Assembly: GCA_959597175.1 (NCBI GenBank)
Contig: CAUFXM010000001.1
Span: 1 to 64,000 of the forward strand
Direction: 5' to 3'
Source of the DNA: an uncultured Methanomassiliicoccales archaeon
Lineage (GTDB): Archaea > Thermoplasmatota > Thermoplasmata > Methanomassiliicoccales > Methanomethylophilaceae
DNA length: 64,000 nt
Both the position numbers and the translations under genes were made by a program. The notes under the pieces are model-generated. The model was given only the letters and a program-made list of their open reading frames with translations. It searched no databases and had not been told where the DNA came from. Shown here piece after piece: positions 1 to 9,919 of the stretch; position 1 is the first letter of the stretch, and the number at the start of each line of letters is the position of its first letter.

Positions 1-15
1 GGAGCAGATGTTCCA

Positions 16-3000
16 ATGATAGCAACATACGAAAGAAAAGCCAATGGAGTGAAACTCTTCGCTGCTGTGGCCGTTCTCGCTATGGTGCTTGCAGGAACCG
101 CAGTCATGATGAGTGACGACGGTGTCGATGCAGCACCTAGTGGCGACACCACCTATCTCAGTGGAGCGATCACTGCTACCCAGGAATACGGCACTGGAAC
201 CAATGTAGTCGTTAATGGGAACCTCACCATTCCTTCTGGAATGTCTATGATTATTTCCGATAACGGAAAACTGACCATCGAGGCCGGAACCACTCTGACC
301 ATCGAGGCCGGAGGACAGCTGATTCTCCAGGGGACACCTACCATCATCGTGAACGGCAATATTGTCGCAGAGGGAACCTCCGACAATGCCGACTACAAGG
401 GCGCCATCATCAACAACACCACTTACAACAGTGAGGCGGGAACAGGTATAATCGTCTCTGGATCCATCGCCCTCCAGAAAGGAGCTGAAATCTCCACCAA
501 TGCCGGGGGATTCCAGATTGGAAACTACGATGTGGATTCATACGAAGGCGGAAACGGGAGCATCCTTCTCAACAACGGTGCCTCTTTCAGCGTGACTCAG
601 CAGAGCAGATATGTTTCCGAAATCGGAAACCAGGACATTCTGATGAATGTTGGATCTACCGTTACCATCAATGGTAAGATTACCGGAACAGTCGGGATCG
701 ACGCTGTTGGTGCCGGAACCTACTACACAGCAGGAGGAATCGATCTTGGTGTGGTGTCTGGCAGCACAACGACTCCCGATCTCGTCTTCACTGTATCTTC
801 ACAGAACACATCTGCACTTGTGACTGCAGACGCGAAGAACCCCATCACCCTGAAACAGTACATCCTCAACGTCGATGGAACGCTCGACGGTGCTACCATG
901 GCTTCTACACAGGGCACATACAACGGTAGCAATGCATTCTATGAGACCAGCGGATACGGATACAAGTACTTCCCCACAGTCTCCATTGCTGACAGCCTCG
1001 CTGTTGTTGACGGTGGAAACAATGTCACTGTTGGAAACGAGTCCACGGTCTCTGTGTCCGGAATCATCGAGTTCGAATATGACGACAAGGTGACTGCTCA
1101 CAGCACTGCTACCATCAACGGCAGTCTGCTCGTTAGCGGTACCATGTCTGGTAGCTACGATACGGGGTTCCTCACCATCAGCCAGGACACGACTCATGAG
1201 AGGATCGTCGTCAACGGCGGAACCATGGCCCTGACGATTGTCGGTGAACTCGATGTCTCTGATCTTGCACAGTTCGCCAACGCTCACCTCTATGGTACCA
1301 TGTACCAGGTCGATGGAGGAACCGGAGCAGACGATGTCATCTACATCCAGGACTTCGACGATGCCGTCGCAGGCGCTATCGCAGGGGAGTCCAGCACAGT
1401 CACAGTATTTGCTTGGGGAGCACACAACAAGGATTACAATGCACAGGAGGCTGCCGACCGTGGCGCTTATGTCGTGACATCCGACATCACAATCCCTGAC
1501 GGACTCGGGGTCGTCATCCAGAACGCTCTGATCATCGGTGATGGAGCCACTATGACCATCGAGGAGGGTGCATCCATCACCTTCGAGGGATTGTCCAGGG
1601 AAAAAGGTCCTGCCGTTCTCTGGGTTGAGGGAAAGGTCGTTGACTATGACGGCATCATGAGCGATTACGAGAACACAGACCTGACGACCGCAGACAATGG
1701 AATCTTCATGTACGAGGTTAAGAAGACCACTGACACTGATTCCGAGTACTACGTCACATACACCACTCTCAAGATCGCTCTCAGCGAGGCCCAGGCCGGA
1801 GAGACCATCGATCTCAACGGGTGCGTCACGATTGACGAGAACATGACTATCCCTGAGGGAGTCACCGTTGCTGCAGACTTTGAGGAGACAGAGACAACCG
1901 GAATCATCGTCGCGGGAGCCACACTCACCGTCAACGGTGTCCTGGACATGAACTACACTCAGTTCGACCTGACCACCAAGACCGGGAGCGAGACAGTAGG
2001 AAACATCATTGTCAACAACTATGTCGCTGACGTCTCTAATGGCAACTACCAGGTGTGGGGAGTCGACGGATCCTACCTCGACGGAGCCTACTTCAACGGA
2101 ATCGTCGGAGACGCCGAGACAGAGAGCAACTACATCTCGACCGTTGAGATTGCTGCCAACGCCTCTGGTACCGTCACAGACAGTATCAGGATCTTCGGCA
2201 ATGTCAACATGGGCGATGTGGAGTTCACAGCCTCCGAGGACCTAACGAACGGACTCACCGTGTATATCTACAACGACGACAAGGATGTGGCCACTGCAGG
2301 CACCATCACCATAAACAGCAACGTCAGGTTGAACACCGACAGCGGAGACCTCACCGGTACAATCGCTGGAGCCGGAGCCACCATCACCGTCGAGGGTAAC
2401 AAGGACACAACCTTCACCGTCGTTACCATCGGTGCTGATGATCAGGCCACGACCCAGATGCAGATCTCCAGCATGGTGCGTCAGAACAACACCGGTGTAG
2501 CCACATCCGATGGATCTATCACCATATCTTCTGGAACCGTGTACATCGTCGCCACGTTCAACACCGACGACATGACAGTCGCCGAGGGAGCCACACTCGT
2601 CATAGCCGACACAGGTGCTCTCAACGCTGATGCGAACCCCTCCTACAGGTTCAACACCACTCCCGGAAACATGCCTCTCCTGACCGAGAGCCTGGCTTCC
2701 AACCTGGCCGGAGTCACCGTCGACGGAACAATCACCGTCGAGGGACAGATGAGCGCAGACGTCGTCTACATCAACGGCACCGTTGCCATCGCCGACACTG
2801 GATCCTTCACATCCAGCTTCTTGGCATACATCAACGGAACCGTCACATCCGAGGAGGGTGCTGCCGCCAACTACGTCGTGGCACTCGTCAACGGAACCAT
2901 CTCCGGCGATGTCAACGCCGAGTTCGTCGCTGCCTTCCCCGGCTCCGATGTCTCTGGAGCCGACATCGTTGCTCCCGGGACCACCGGAATCAACTCCACC

Positions 3001-3732
3001 AACTACTACGTCAACGGCGAACAGATCGCCACCGTTTACGCCGAGAACGGCGTCGCCGGTGAGATCGTCCTCCTCCTGACCGATGTGAACGGTGTGAAGT
3101 ACGACACCTCCAGGTTCTACATCGACAGCGCAATGACTGACTGCGTCACCGACTTCAACACCGATGACGGAACGGCCATCTACGATGCCATCAACGATGT
3201 CATCACAGGATTCAGGGCAATCACCTACGACTCCGCCGACGACTCCTACGACCTCACCGACTTCAGGGCAGCTCTCGACGCAGTCACCGGCAACTTTGAC
3301 GTCGGCGATTACGAGAACGTCTACATCGGAATGGAGCCCGCAGACGTCACCGGAACCATCTCCGTCGGAACCGGACTGAACCTGTACATCGACAGCCTAT
3401 CCTGGAGCCCCAACGCCCTGGGAGCCTACCAGCTCGGTGTCGGAACCCACACAGTCTCCTTCGACGTGTCCACCGGATACGACGGAAGCAACGCCACCAT
3501 CACCTTCAACGGCCAGACCGTCCAGAACGGCGGTACCATCGAGATCACCGCCGACATGACCTCCTTCACGCTTGTCGTGAGCGGGGCCGTCCCCTCCTCC
3601 GGAGGAACCGTCGTCATCGACAACGGCAGCGGCGACAGCGGAATGGGCCTGACCGACTACCTCCTCATCATCCTGGTCGTGCTGATCGTCATCATGGCGA
3701 TCATCGTCGCCCTCAGGCTCATGAGGAGCTGA
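16..3732 (+). CDS. Giant secreted beta-helix surface protein (adhesin-like) with C-terminal membrane anchor
   Basis: A 1,238-residue protein probably displayed on the cell surface. Residues 1-12 are basic, residues about 13-31 are hydrophobic and a cleavage-like site follows at VDA-AP (about residue 40), giving a signal peptide. The body is low-complexity, Thr/Gly/Asn/Val-rich, with recurring short strands such as NGTI, TVEG and AGATITV, typical of right-handed parallel beta-helix or archaeal adhesin-like proteins. It ends in a Gly/Ser-rich spacer, a transmembrane helix (about residues 1211-1232) and the short basic tail RLMRS, so it is anchored with its body outside. No catalytic motif is visible. 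GGAG at 1-4 lies 11 bases before the ATG. It is followed in the same direction by a second protein of similar design. Host or syntrophic adhesion is a guess. Confidence 0.8.
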   Translation: MIATYERKANGVKLFAAVAVLAMVLAGTAVMMSDDGVDAAPSGDTTYLSGAITATQEYGTGTNVVVNGNLTIPSGMSMIISDNGKLTIEAGTTLTIEAGGQLILQGTPTIIVNGNIVAEGTSDNADYKGAIINNTTYNSEAGTGIIVSGSIALQKGAEISTNAGGFQIGNYDVDSYEGGNGSILLNNGASFSVTQQSRYVSEIGNQDILMNVGSTVTINGKITGTVGIDAVGAGTYYTAGGIDLGVVSGSTTTPDLVFTVSSQNTSALVTADAKNPITLKQYILNVDGTLDGATMASTQGTYNGSNAFYETSGYGYKYFPTVSIADSLAVVDGGNNVTVGNESTVSVSGIIEFEYDDKVTAHSTATINGSLLVSGTMSGSYDTGFLTISQDTTHERIVVNGGTMALTIVGELDVSDLAQFANAHLYGTMYQVDGGTGADDVIYIQDFDDAVAGAIAGESSTVTVFAWGAHNKDYNAQEAADRGAYVVTSDITIPDGLGVVIQNALIIGDGATMTIEEGASITFEGLSREKGPAVLWVEGKVVDYDGIMSDYENTDLTTADNGIFMYEVKKTTDTDSEYYVTYTTLKIALSEAQAGETIDLNGCVTIDENMTIPEGVTVAADFEETETTGIIVAGATLTVNGVLDMNYTQFDLTTKTGSETVGNIIVNNYVADVSNGNYQVWGVDGSYLDGAYFNGIVGDAETESNYISTVEIAANASGTVTDSIRIFGNVNMGDVEFTASEDLTNGLTVYIYNDDKDVATAGTITINSNVRLNTDSGDLTGTIAGAGATITVEGNKDTTFTVVTIGADDQATTQMQISSMVRQNNTGVATSDGSITISSGTVYIVATFNTDDMTVAEGATLVIADTGALNADANPSYRFNTTPGNMPLLTESLASNLAGVTVDGTITVEGQMSADVVYINGTVAIADTGSFTSSFLAYINGTVTSEEGAAANYVVALVNGTISGDVNAEFVAAFPGSDVSGADIVAPGTTGINSTNYYVNGEQIATVYAENGVAGEIVLLLTDVNGVKYDTSRFYIDSAMTDCVTDFNTDDGTAIYDAINDVITGFRAITYDSADDSYDLTDFRAALDAVTGNFDVGDYENVYIGMEPADVTGTISVGTGLNLYIDSLSWSPNALGAYQLGVGTHTVSFDVSTGYDGSNATITFNGQTVQNGGTIEITADMTSFTLVVSGAVPSSGGTVVIDNGSGDSGMGLTDYLLIILVVLIVIMAIIVALRLMRS

Positions 3733-3839
3733 ACGCGGAACAATCGCAAGAAGGGTTGAACGACACACATCGTGAAACGAGTCGACATCTGCTCCCACGT
3801 TGAGAGAGCGTGAACCCTCTGGAAACCTGAACAGCAAAC

Positions 3840-3867
3840 CCCTCCCGGGAATAAGGGCCCGGGAGGG
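3840..3867 (+). terminator. Perfect 10-bp hairpin after the first surface-protein gene
   Basis: CCCTCCCGGG (3840-3849) pairs exactly with CCCGGGAGGG (3858-3867) around an 8-base loop. It lies 108 bases after the stop codon. No long T run follows, so it may be a processing or mRNA-stabilising structure rather than a true terminator. Confidence 0.45.
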
Positions 3868-4040
3868 ACCTTATCCGCATCGACGTGCAACCCGTCTCAT
3901 GGATGCACGTCTCCGAAGCGGTCGCTTGGCTTAACATCCGAATCCATAGAATGAAATTGGAACGAGCTCAAAGAATCTAGTTGTTATCACTAAAAAGCAA
4001 CGGAATGGGAGGTCCTGAGCCCCGGCTCTGGAGCTCTCCC

Positions 4041-4046
4041 GGAGGT
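4041..4046 (+). promoter_or_regulatory. Shine-Dalgarno GGAGGT of the second surface-protein gene
   Basis: GGAGGT sits four bases before the ATG at 4051. A strong ribosome site is unusual in this window, where most genes seem to be leaderless, and it fits a transcript with a long leader. Confidence 0.6.
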
Positions 4047-4050
4047 CTAC

Positions 4051-7000
4051 ATGAATAGATTACATTATACGATGGCGGCAGTAGCCGTCGCTTTCATCAT
4101 GGTCTCCTGTGTCTCACTCGTCGGAATCGAGGACTCCTCGGCGGATGACACGAACTCCGAGGGTCCTTTCGAGGTCGACGGGACCCATTACGGAACTCTG
4201 TCGGAGGCCATAAGTGCTGCGAAACCCGGCGGGACCATAAACATGGTCGAAGATGCCGAGACCGAGAAGGTTACTTTCACCGGTAACCGTAAGACACTGG
4301 ACCTGGGCGGAAACACGCTGACGATCGTCGGTGACACAACCGGAACAGGACTCCAGATGGCAGGAATGAACAACACCATCACCAACGGGGCAATCATCGA
4401 TTCCCGTGACGCGGAGGCCCGCTCCGGAGGCCATACAGTTATTTCAGTCATCGGCATTGGCATGAGCCTGACCGTCGACGACGTCGACATAACCTTCTAC
4501 GACTCCCTGAACTCCGCATCCAACTACAACTACGGGGTCGAGGTCAGGGATACAGCGACTTTCTCGATGACCGGGACCAGCAGCATAGTCTCCGTCCAGG
4601 GCGAGAATGCCACGGACGGATCGATAGGAATATACATACAGGGACTTCCCCAACACGGAAGCACCACCGTGACCGTCGAAGACGACGTGAGGATCAGCGT
4701 TGGTACAGCAGGCATCTCCGGTAACGGTTCCACCAACCCGGACTACAGCGGAACCGTCATCAACATCACCGGGGGAACGATCGAAGCCTCCGACGGGATG
4801 GGGATCTACCACCCGCAGAACGGCGAGATCAGCATCTCCGGAGCCGAGACAAAGGTCAGCGGACCCACCGGCATCGAGATGCGTGCAGGGTCGCTCACGA
4901 TGACCGGGGGATCGGTCATCTCCACATCGAACACGTTCTCCAGCGAGGCGAACGGCTCCGGCTCCACGACCGTCGGTGCGGGCATCGCCATCGTCCAGCA
5001 CACCTCCAAACTGGACATTGCTGTGAACATCTCGGGAGGAACCGTCAGCGGGGTGAAGGCCCTCTACGAGGAGAACCTCCAGGGCAACGATGCGGCGGAT
5101 CTCGAGAGGATATCCCTGAGCATCATCGGCGGAAACTTCTCCACCACCGGGAGCAGTCCCGACGAGTCCGTAATCGACGTAGGGGATGTCGCCGAGATCG
5201 GGACCTTCATCTCCGGAGGCAAGTTCAGCGACAACGTCGACGAGTACTGCGAGGACGGTTTCAGCTGCAAGGAGACCGACTCGGGATTCGTCACGTCGTA
5301 TGACGGCGAGGACGCCGTCGCCCAGGTGGGCGACTTCAGATACCAGACGCTGGCGCAGGCGATAGGCGCTGTGCCGGCCGACGGCACCCAGACCACGATA
5401 ACCATCCTCAGGGACTTCACCATGACCGAGGAGGACCTGGTAACAGTCTCCGATGGACAGAACATCGTCCTCGATCTCAACGGGAAGAAAATCACAGTCG
5501 ATTCCACGGACACGCTGAGGCCGATCATCAACTACGGCACTCTGACCATCACCGGTGAAGGCACCATCGACACGTCCAGAGGCTCGTCCTACGGAACTGT
5601 CGGTAACTATGGGACCCTCATCATCGAGAACGGGATGTTCCTCGGCAACTATACCCAGAACGGGACCTTGATTAGGACGTACGCAGGCTCCACCACCACA
5701 ATCAACGGAGGGTACTACGACGGATCCCCCGGAGCCGTGGCGAGCGAAGGCACATGCACCATATATGGGGGCACATTCACCAGCGACTGCTGCTCATCCT
5801 GCGACAACCAGTCTTGGGCTTACACGGTCAGGAACCTGGGCGGGAACATGGTCATCTACGATGCCGACGTGACTGGGACGCAGGGTGCGCTGTCCACCAG
5901 CGACGGATACCTTGAGGTGCACGGAGGGACGTTCAAGACCCGCCATTGCCCCAACAACGAGAATCATGGCACGACTTCCTTCTACGCGCTGTACGTCGCA
6001 GGGGAGGATGGGCAGACATCATGCACCGTCTACGGCGGCACCTTCGAGACGTACTACAGGACCACCGTCCTCGTAGGGAACTCCAACGACGGCGGCATCC
6101 AGGAGAAGGCAACACTCGTCGTCATGGGGGGTTCGTTCTCCAGCCAGAATGAGGCCGTGGATGTGATCTCCGTCGACAGCGACACGGCTACAACACCCAG
6201 TGCCACTGTGTACGGAGGCACGTTCGACAGGCAGGTCAGCAAGGCCATCATAGCACCTGGATACACAACCGAGTACGACAGCGCGACCGAATCCTACACC
6301 GCCCGCGAGGTGACACCCGAAGAGTCCGAGGCCTCGGTTGAGACCGAGAACGGGGAAATCCTGTACTTCGAGACCCTCGAGGATGCGATCGACTACGTCC
6401 CGGAGGGCGGGACCGTGACGCTGACCAACGACGCCTATGTTGGGCAGGTCACAGTCAGCAAGGGGATAACCATCGACCTAGACAGCCACACCATCCACAT
6501 AACCGAGGACCAGATAGGGCTCGCCTTCATATCCGGCGAGAGCATGGTTGTCGACGGAACCATAATCGACGAACGCAGCAAGGGCAACGATGTCGCTGAC
6601 CGCCATGCAGTGTTCGCCCAGGGTGCCGATGTGGATCTCACTCTGAACGTCGACATCGCCACCTACTACCCGGATGCCAACAGCTACAACTACATACTCT
6701 ACATCCGCGACGGAGCGGATGTGACCATGGAGGGCGGGAGGATCTACGAGATCCCTCAGGAGGTCACCAGCGAGACCACATGGGGCGCAGTGGGAGTGTC
6801 CGTGCTCGGGACACCTGCCGGAAGCGAGGACCCCACGACCTTCACCATGAATGACGGCGAGATCGACGTCAGCGTCTTCGGTATAACGGGCAACGGTACC
6901 GTTTACAACGAGGACGGGACCGGCGACGACTTCAGCAACACCGTCATAACGGTCAACGGGGGTACCGTCACCAGCGCCATCGCCCAGGCCATCTACCATC

Positions 7001-9480
7001 CGCAGGCCGGGGTCCTCTACATCAACGGCGGGGAGATTTCCGGCGCCGCCGGTATCGAGATCCGTTCCGGGACGCTCATCATGACCGGAGGCACCGTCAC
7101 CGGAGCATCCGACCGCTTCGAGTCGCAGGCCAATCCAGGAGGCAGCACAACCTACGGGGTGGGAATCGCCGTCATCCAGCACACCACCAAGCAGACCATC
7201 GATGTGAACATCTCCGGCGGAATCGTCCAGGGTTACAACGCCCTCTACCAGGCGAACACCCAGGGCAACCCGGATCCGATATCTAACATCACGATGTCCG
7301 TCACAGACGGGGAGTTCAACGCCAACACGTCCGGGACCGCGATCTCTGCCACGAACGTGAAGAACTTCGTCATAGGTGGATCGTTCTCCACCGACGTAGC
7401 CGACGACCTGTGCAGGGAAGGTTACGTAGCGGTCGAGAACGCGGATGGCAGGTTCGGCATCGCGCCCAGTCCGGAATCCGATGTCGTGGCCACCAACGAG
7501 ACCACCGGGCAGGAGTACATTTCCCTCCCCGACGCGCTGGAGTTCTCATCGGGCGGCTCGACCATCACCCTGAACTCCAGTGTGACGCTGGAGTCCACCA
7601 TCGAATACGGCTACGGAAAGAACCTCACCCTGGACCTTTACGGGAACACCGTCTCGTGCGACGGGGTGGTGTTCCGGATAACCGACGGTGTCCTGACGAT
7701 CGAGGACTCCAAGGCAGAGATGTCCATGGACGAGAGATGGTCCGTGACCTACACTGGCGGCTCTTTGTGGTCGACCGGTGCGCACGCGGTCGTAGTCGCC
7801 GGCCAGGAGGATTCCGTCGCCGGCCTCGTGCTGACCAGCGGGATGATACAGTCCGATGCGGATTGCGGTGTCTATGTCAAAGGGAACCAGACCCCGGGGG
7901 ACAACAGCCCCGCATACGACAGCTCTTTCACCATGAACGGCGGATACATCCACGCCAGGGAGTTCGGAGCCGCTGTCGCCGGCAACGGTGCCACGTTCAC
8001 GATCAACGATGGATACATCGTGACCGAGGACAACGCCGCGGTCGCCGGCAACGGAACCGACAGCACCTCAAGGAATGACGGGGGAACCATCATCAACATC
8101 GCCGGAGGGACGATGGTCAGCAACATCGTTTCCGACGGTTACATCTCCTGCGGGATCTACCATCCCCAGAAGGGTGAACTGAACGTCACGGGCGGGACCA
8201 TAGTATCCACCAACGGCATCGGCATCCTGATGCGCGGCGGGACGCTCGACATGACCGGCGGCGACATCATCTCCCTGGGGACAGGAGATGGGAAGGTGGG
8301 GGACTCCAACGTCATCACCTCCGGATCGGGGATCTTCATCGACATCAGGTCCAACTATCCTGACGGCGCCAACATCGATGCGGCCGTCGAGGACGGTAAC
8401 ATCACCTCCGACGGTGACACCATAAAGTTCCTGGACAGCGAGGGCGGCAGCGACCCCAAGGACCACATCCTGGTGTACGGCGGATCGTTCTCCTCCGATG
8501 TCACAGCATTCTGCGCACCCGGCCTCAAGGCCTCGGACGACGGCTCCGGATCCTTCACCATCGTGGATGCCCCGGAGGCTGACATCTCGTTCTCCTACGA
8601 GCCGGTGAACCCCTCGGACGATCAGGATGTGACCGTCACGGTCACGGTCACCGGAGTCCAGGAAGGCACCGAGATAACGTACGTTTGGAACGGCGAAACC
8701 ACCACTACCACAGAGACCACGATGACGTTCACCGTCGCTGCGGGAACCATGGAGGAACAGGTCCTGACGGTGTCCTTCACGTCATATGGGGAGAGTTACT
8801 CCGATGAGTGGAGGCACACTTTCTACGGTAACCACACCGTGACGGTGACGTTCCCGAGCGAGCTGGGGCTGTCGGACCAGACCTTCAGCGTCAGGGACGG
8901 CGAACCCTTCGACCTCGGACTCATCGACACGACGGGAGTGCCCGACGGCTACGTGATCACGGGGTACACTGGATACGTCAGCGGGGAACCGGTGACGTCC
9001 GACGTCACCATCACGGCCGAGCATGGGATCTCCGAGCCGACCGTCACCTACTCGCTCGAGTACCATGACGGGTACACCGTGATCGTGATCGATGCCAGCC
9101 ATCCGCTGGCAGACTCCTACGGATTCGCTGTGAACGATGACGTGGGGACCGTGGATGTGGACTACGACGGAACTCTCGTTGTCAGGGAGTCGGGGATTTA
9201 CATGATCGTGGTTGCGGCCTTCATCGGAGGGCCGGATTCCGAAACGTACGGGATCAAGGTTATCGAGAACGTGCACGTCACCGTCGAATCGGAAAACGAT
9301 CCCGTCAACCCGCCGGTCAACCCCGGGGACGATGGCGGATATGTTCCCATACCGCCCGACGTGGTCATCGACCAGGGCGGATCCGACGACAACACCGTCG
9401 GAGTCGCCGCATGCGCCGCAGCAGCGGTCGCAGCCGCCATAGTCGCCCTGATACTCGTCGCCGAGTACAGGAAGAGGTGA
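4051..9480 (+). CDS. Giant modular beta-helix surface protein with Ig-like region and membrane anchor
   Basis: A 1,809-residue adhesin-like protein. Residues 1-31 form a signal peptide. The body is four related modules that each start with a segment of the type 'L-x-x-A-I/L ... GGT-I/V-T-L ... LDL-x-G/S-x-T-I' (near residues 45, 430, 765 and 1150). Modules 1, 3 and 4 share further blocks, including IYHPQ followed by GIE/IMR-x-G-x-L-x-MTGG; modules 1 and 3 also share IVQHT. Module 2 diverges and carries Cys-rich patches (DCCSSCDN and RHCPNNENH). Residues about 1510-1600 look like a PKD/Ig-type fold. A Pro-rich stalk, a transmembrane helix (about 1783-1803) and the tail AEYRKR end the protein. 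It lies directly behind a similar gene, so the pair may be co-functional. No enzymatic motif is visible. Confidence 0.82.
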   Translation: MNRLHYTMAAVAVAFIMVSCVSLVGIEDSSADDTNSEGPFEVDGTHYGTLSEAISAAKPGGTINMVEDAETEKVTFTGNRKTLDLGGNTLTIVGDTTGTGLQMAGMNNTITNGAIIDSRDAEARSGGHTVISVIGIGMSLTVDDVDITFYDSLNSASNYNYGVEVRDTATFSMTGTSSIVSVQGENATDGSIGIYIQGLPQHGSTTVTVEDDVRISVGTAGISGNGSTNPDYSGTVINITGGTIEASDGMGIYHPQNGEISISGAETKVSGPTGIEMRAGSLTMTGGSVISTSNTFSSEANGSGSTTVGAGIAIVQHTSKLDIAVNISGGTVSGVKALYEENLQGNDAADLERISLSIIGGNFSTTGSSPDESVIDVGDVAEIGTFISGGKFSDNVDEYCEDGFSCKETDSGFVTSYDGEDAVAQVGDFRYQTLAQAIGAVPADGTQTTITILRDFTMTEEDLVTVSDGQNIVLDLNGKKITVDSTDTLRPIINYGTLTITGEGTIDTSRGSSYGTVGNYGTLIIENGMFLGNYTQNGTLIRTYAGSTTTINGGYYDGSPGAVASEGTCTIYGGTFTSDCCSSCDNQSWAYTVRNLGGNMVIYDADVTGTQGALSTSDGYLEVHGGTFKTRHCPNNENHGTTSFYALYVAGEDGQTSCTVYGGTFETYYRTTVLVGNSNDGGIQEKATLVVMGGSFSSQNEAVDVISVDSDTATTPSATVYGGTFDRQVSKAIIAPGYTTEYDSATESYTAREVTPEESEASVETENGEILYFETLEDAIDYVPEGGTVTLTNDAYVGQVTVSKGITIDLDSHTIHITEDQIGLAFISGESMVVDGTIIDERSKGNDVADRHAVFAQGADVDLTLNVDIATYYPDANSYNYILYIRDGADVTMEGGRIYEIPQEVTSETTWGAVGVSVLGTPAGSEDPTTFTMNDGEIDVSVFGITGNGTVYNEDGTGDDFSNTVITVNGGTVTSAIAQAIYHPQAGVLYINGGEISGAAGIEIRSGTLIMTGGTVTGASDRFESQANPGGSTTYGVGIAVIQHTTKQTIDVNISGGIVQGYNALYQANTQGNPDPISNITMSVTDGEFNANTSGTAISATNVKNFVIGGSFSTDVADDLCREGYVAVENADGRFGIAPSPESDVVATNETTGQEYISLPDALEFSSGGSTITLNSSVTLESTIEYGYGKNLTLDLYGNTVSCDGVVFRITDGVLTIEDSKAEMSMDERWSVTYTGGSLWSTGAHAVVVAGQEDSVAGLVLTSGMIQSDADCGVYVKGNQTPGDNSPAYDSSFTMNGGYIHAREFGAAVAGNGATFTINDGYIVTEDNAAVAGNGTDSTSRNDGGTIINIAGGTMVSNIVSDGYISCGIYHPQKGELNVTGGTIVSTNGIGILMRGGTLDMTGGDIISLGTGDGKVGDSNVITSGSGIFIDIRSNYPDGANIDAAVEDGNITSDGDTIKFLDSEGGSDPKDHILVYGGSFSSDVTAFCAPGLKASDDGSGSFTIVDAPEADISFSYEPVNPSDDQDVTVTVTVTGVQEGTEITYVWNGETTTTTETTMTFTVAAGTMEEQVLTVSFTSYGESYSDEWRHTFYGNHTVTVTFPSELGLSDQTFSVRDGEPFDLGLIDTTGVPDGYVITGYTGYVSGEPVTSDVTITAEHGISEPTVTYSLEYHDGYTVIVIDASHPLADSYGFAVNDDVGTVDVDYDGTLVVRESGIYMIVVAAFIGGPDSETYGIKVIENVHVTVESENDPVNPPVNPGDDGGYVPIPPDVVIDQGGSDDNTVGVAACAAAAVAAAIVALILVAEYRKR

Positions 9481-9532
9481 ACCAGGAACCAATAAAGCGG
9501 CCGTCCCCGGGCGGTCGAAAACGCCTTTCAAG

Positions 9533-9560
9533 CCGGTCCTTCCGGAATCGGGAGGGCCGG
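9533..9560 (+). terminator. Hairpin after the second surface-protein gene
   Basis: CCGGTCCTTCC (9533-9543) pairs over 11 bp, with three G-U pairs, with GGGAGGGCCGG (9550-9560). It lies 53 bases after the stop and between convergent reading frames, so it may end transcription from either side. No T run follows. Confidence 0.4.
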
Positions 9561-9635
9561 TAACCGAAGTCCAATGGATTGTCCGTCCAGGTGGATGCTT
9601 TCCAATTCTTCGGACGAACCTCTTGTCGTCGGTCC

Positions 9636-9890
9636 TCAGAAGATGACGTCTCTGAGGATCACATGCGGCGAGCCGGAGTCCTCGACCACGTTGCAGTCCA
9701 CATGGTACACCTCGCGTACCATCTCGCGCGTGATCGTCTCAAACGGAGTCCCGATGCTGTGCACCCTGCCGGGCAGCTCCAGAACCAATAGGCGGTCCGC
9801 GTAGCGGGCCGCGATGTTCAGGTCGTGGCTGATCATCAGAACCGACATCCCGGTCTTCACGGACAGCTCCTTGGGGATCGCGGCAATCAT
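9636..9890 (-). pseudogene. C-terminal fragment of an iron/cobalamin-type ABC transporter ATPase
   Basis: The 84-residue frame matches only the last third of a FecE/BtuD-type ATP-binding subunit. It has the H-loop context VLMISHDLNIAARYADR and the usual tail (GTPFETITREMVREVY...). The Walker A, Q-loop, signature and Walker B regions are absent and nothing in the bases before its first codon restores them. No permease or binding-protein gene is nearby. It is best read as a remnant left by a deletion, next to the decayed MNT/HEPN genes. The family assignment of the fragment is fairly secure; expression is doubtful. Confidence 0.65.
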
Positions 9891-9919
9891 GCCATCCCCA
9901 TCGGCGAGAGGCCGAATGC

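Larger units (their letters stand above)
3733..4050. other. Intergenic region between two surface-protein genes
   Basis: This 318-base gap has no credible gene; short frames on both strands lack recognisable protein features. It contains a strong hairpin at 3840-3867 and, next to the downstream start, nested complementary segments (GGGAG near 4008 with CTCCC at 4036-4040, and GAGCC with GGCTC) ending at the ribosome-binding site GGAGGT (4041-4046). The second gene therefore probably has its own promoter and a structured leader, but I could not fix a clear TATA element. Confidence 0.5.
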
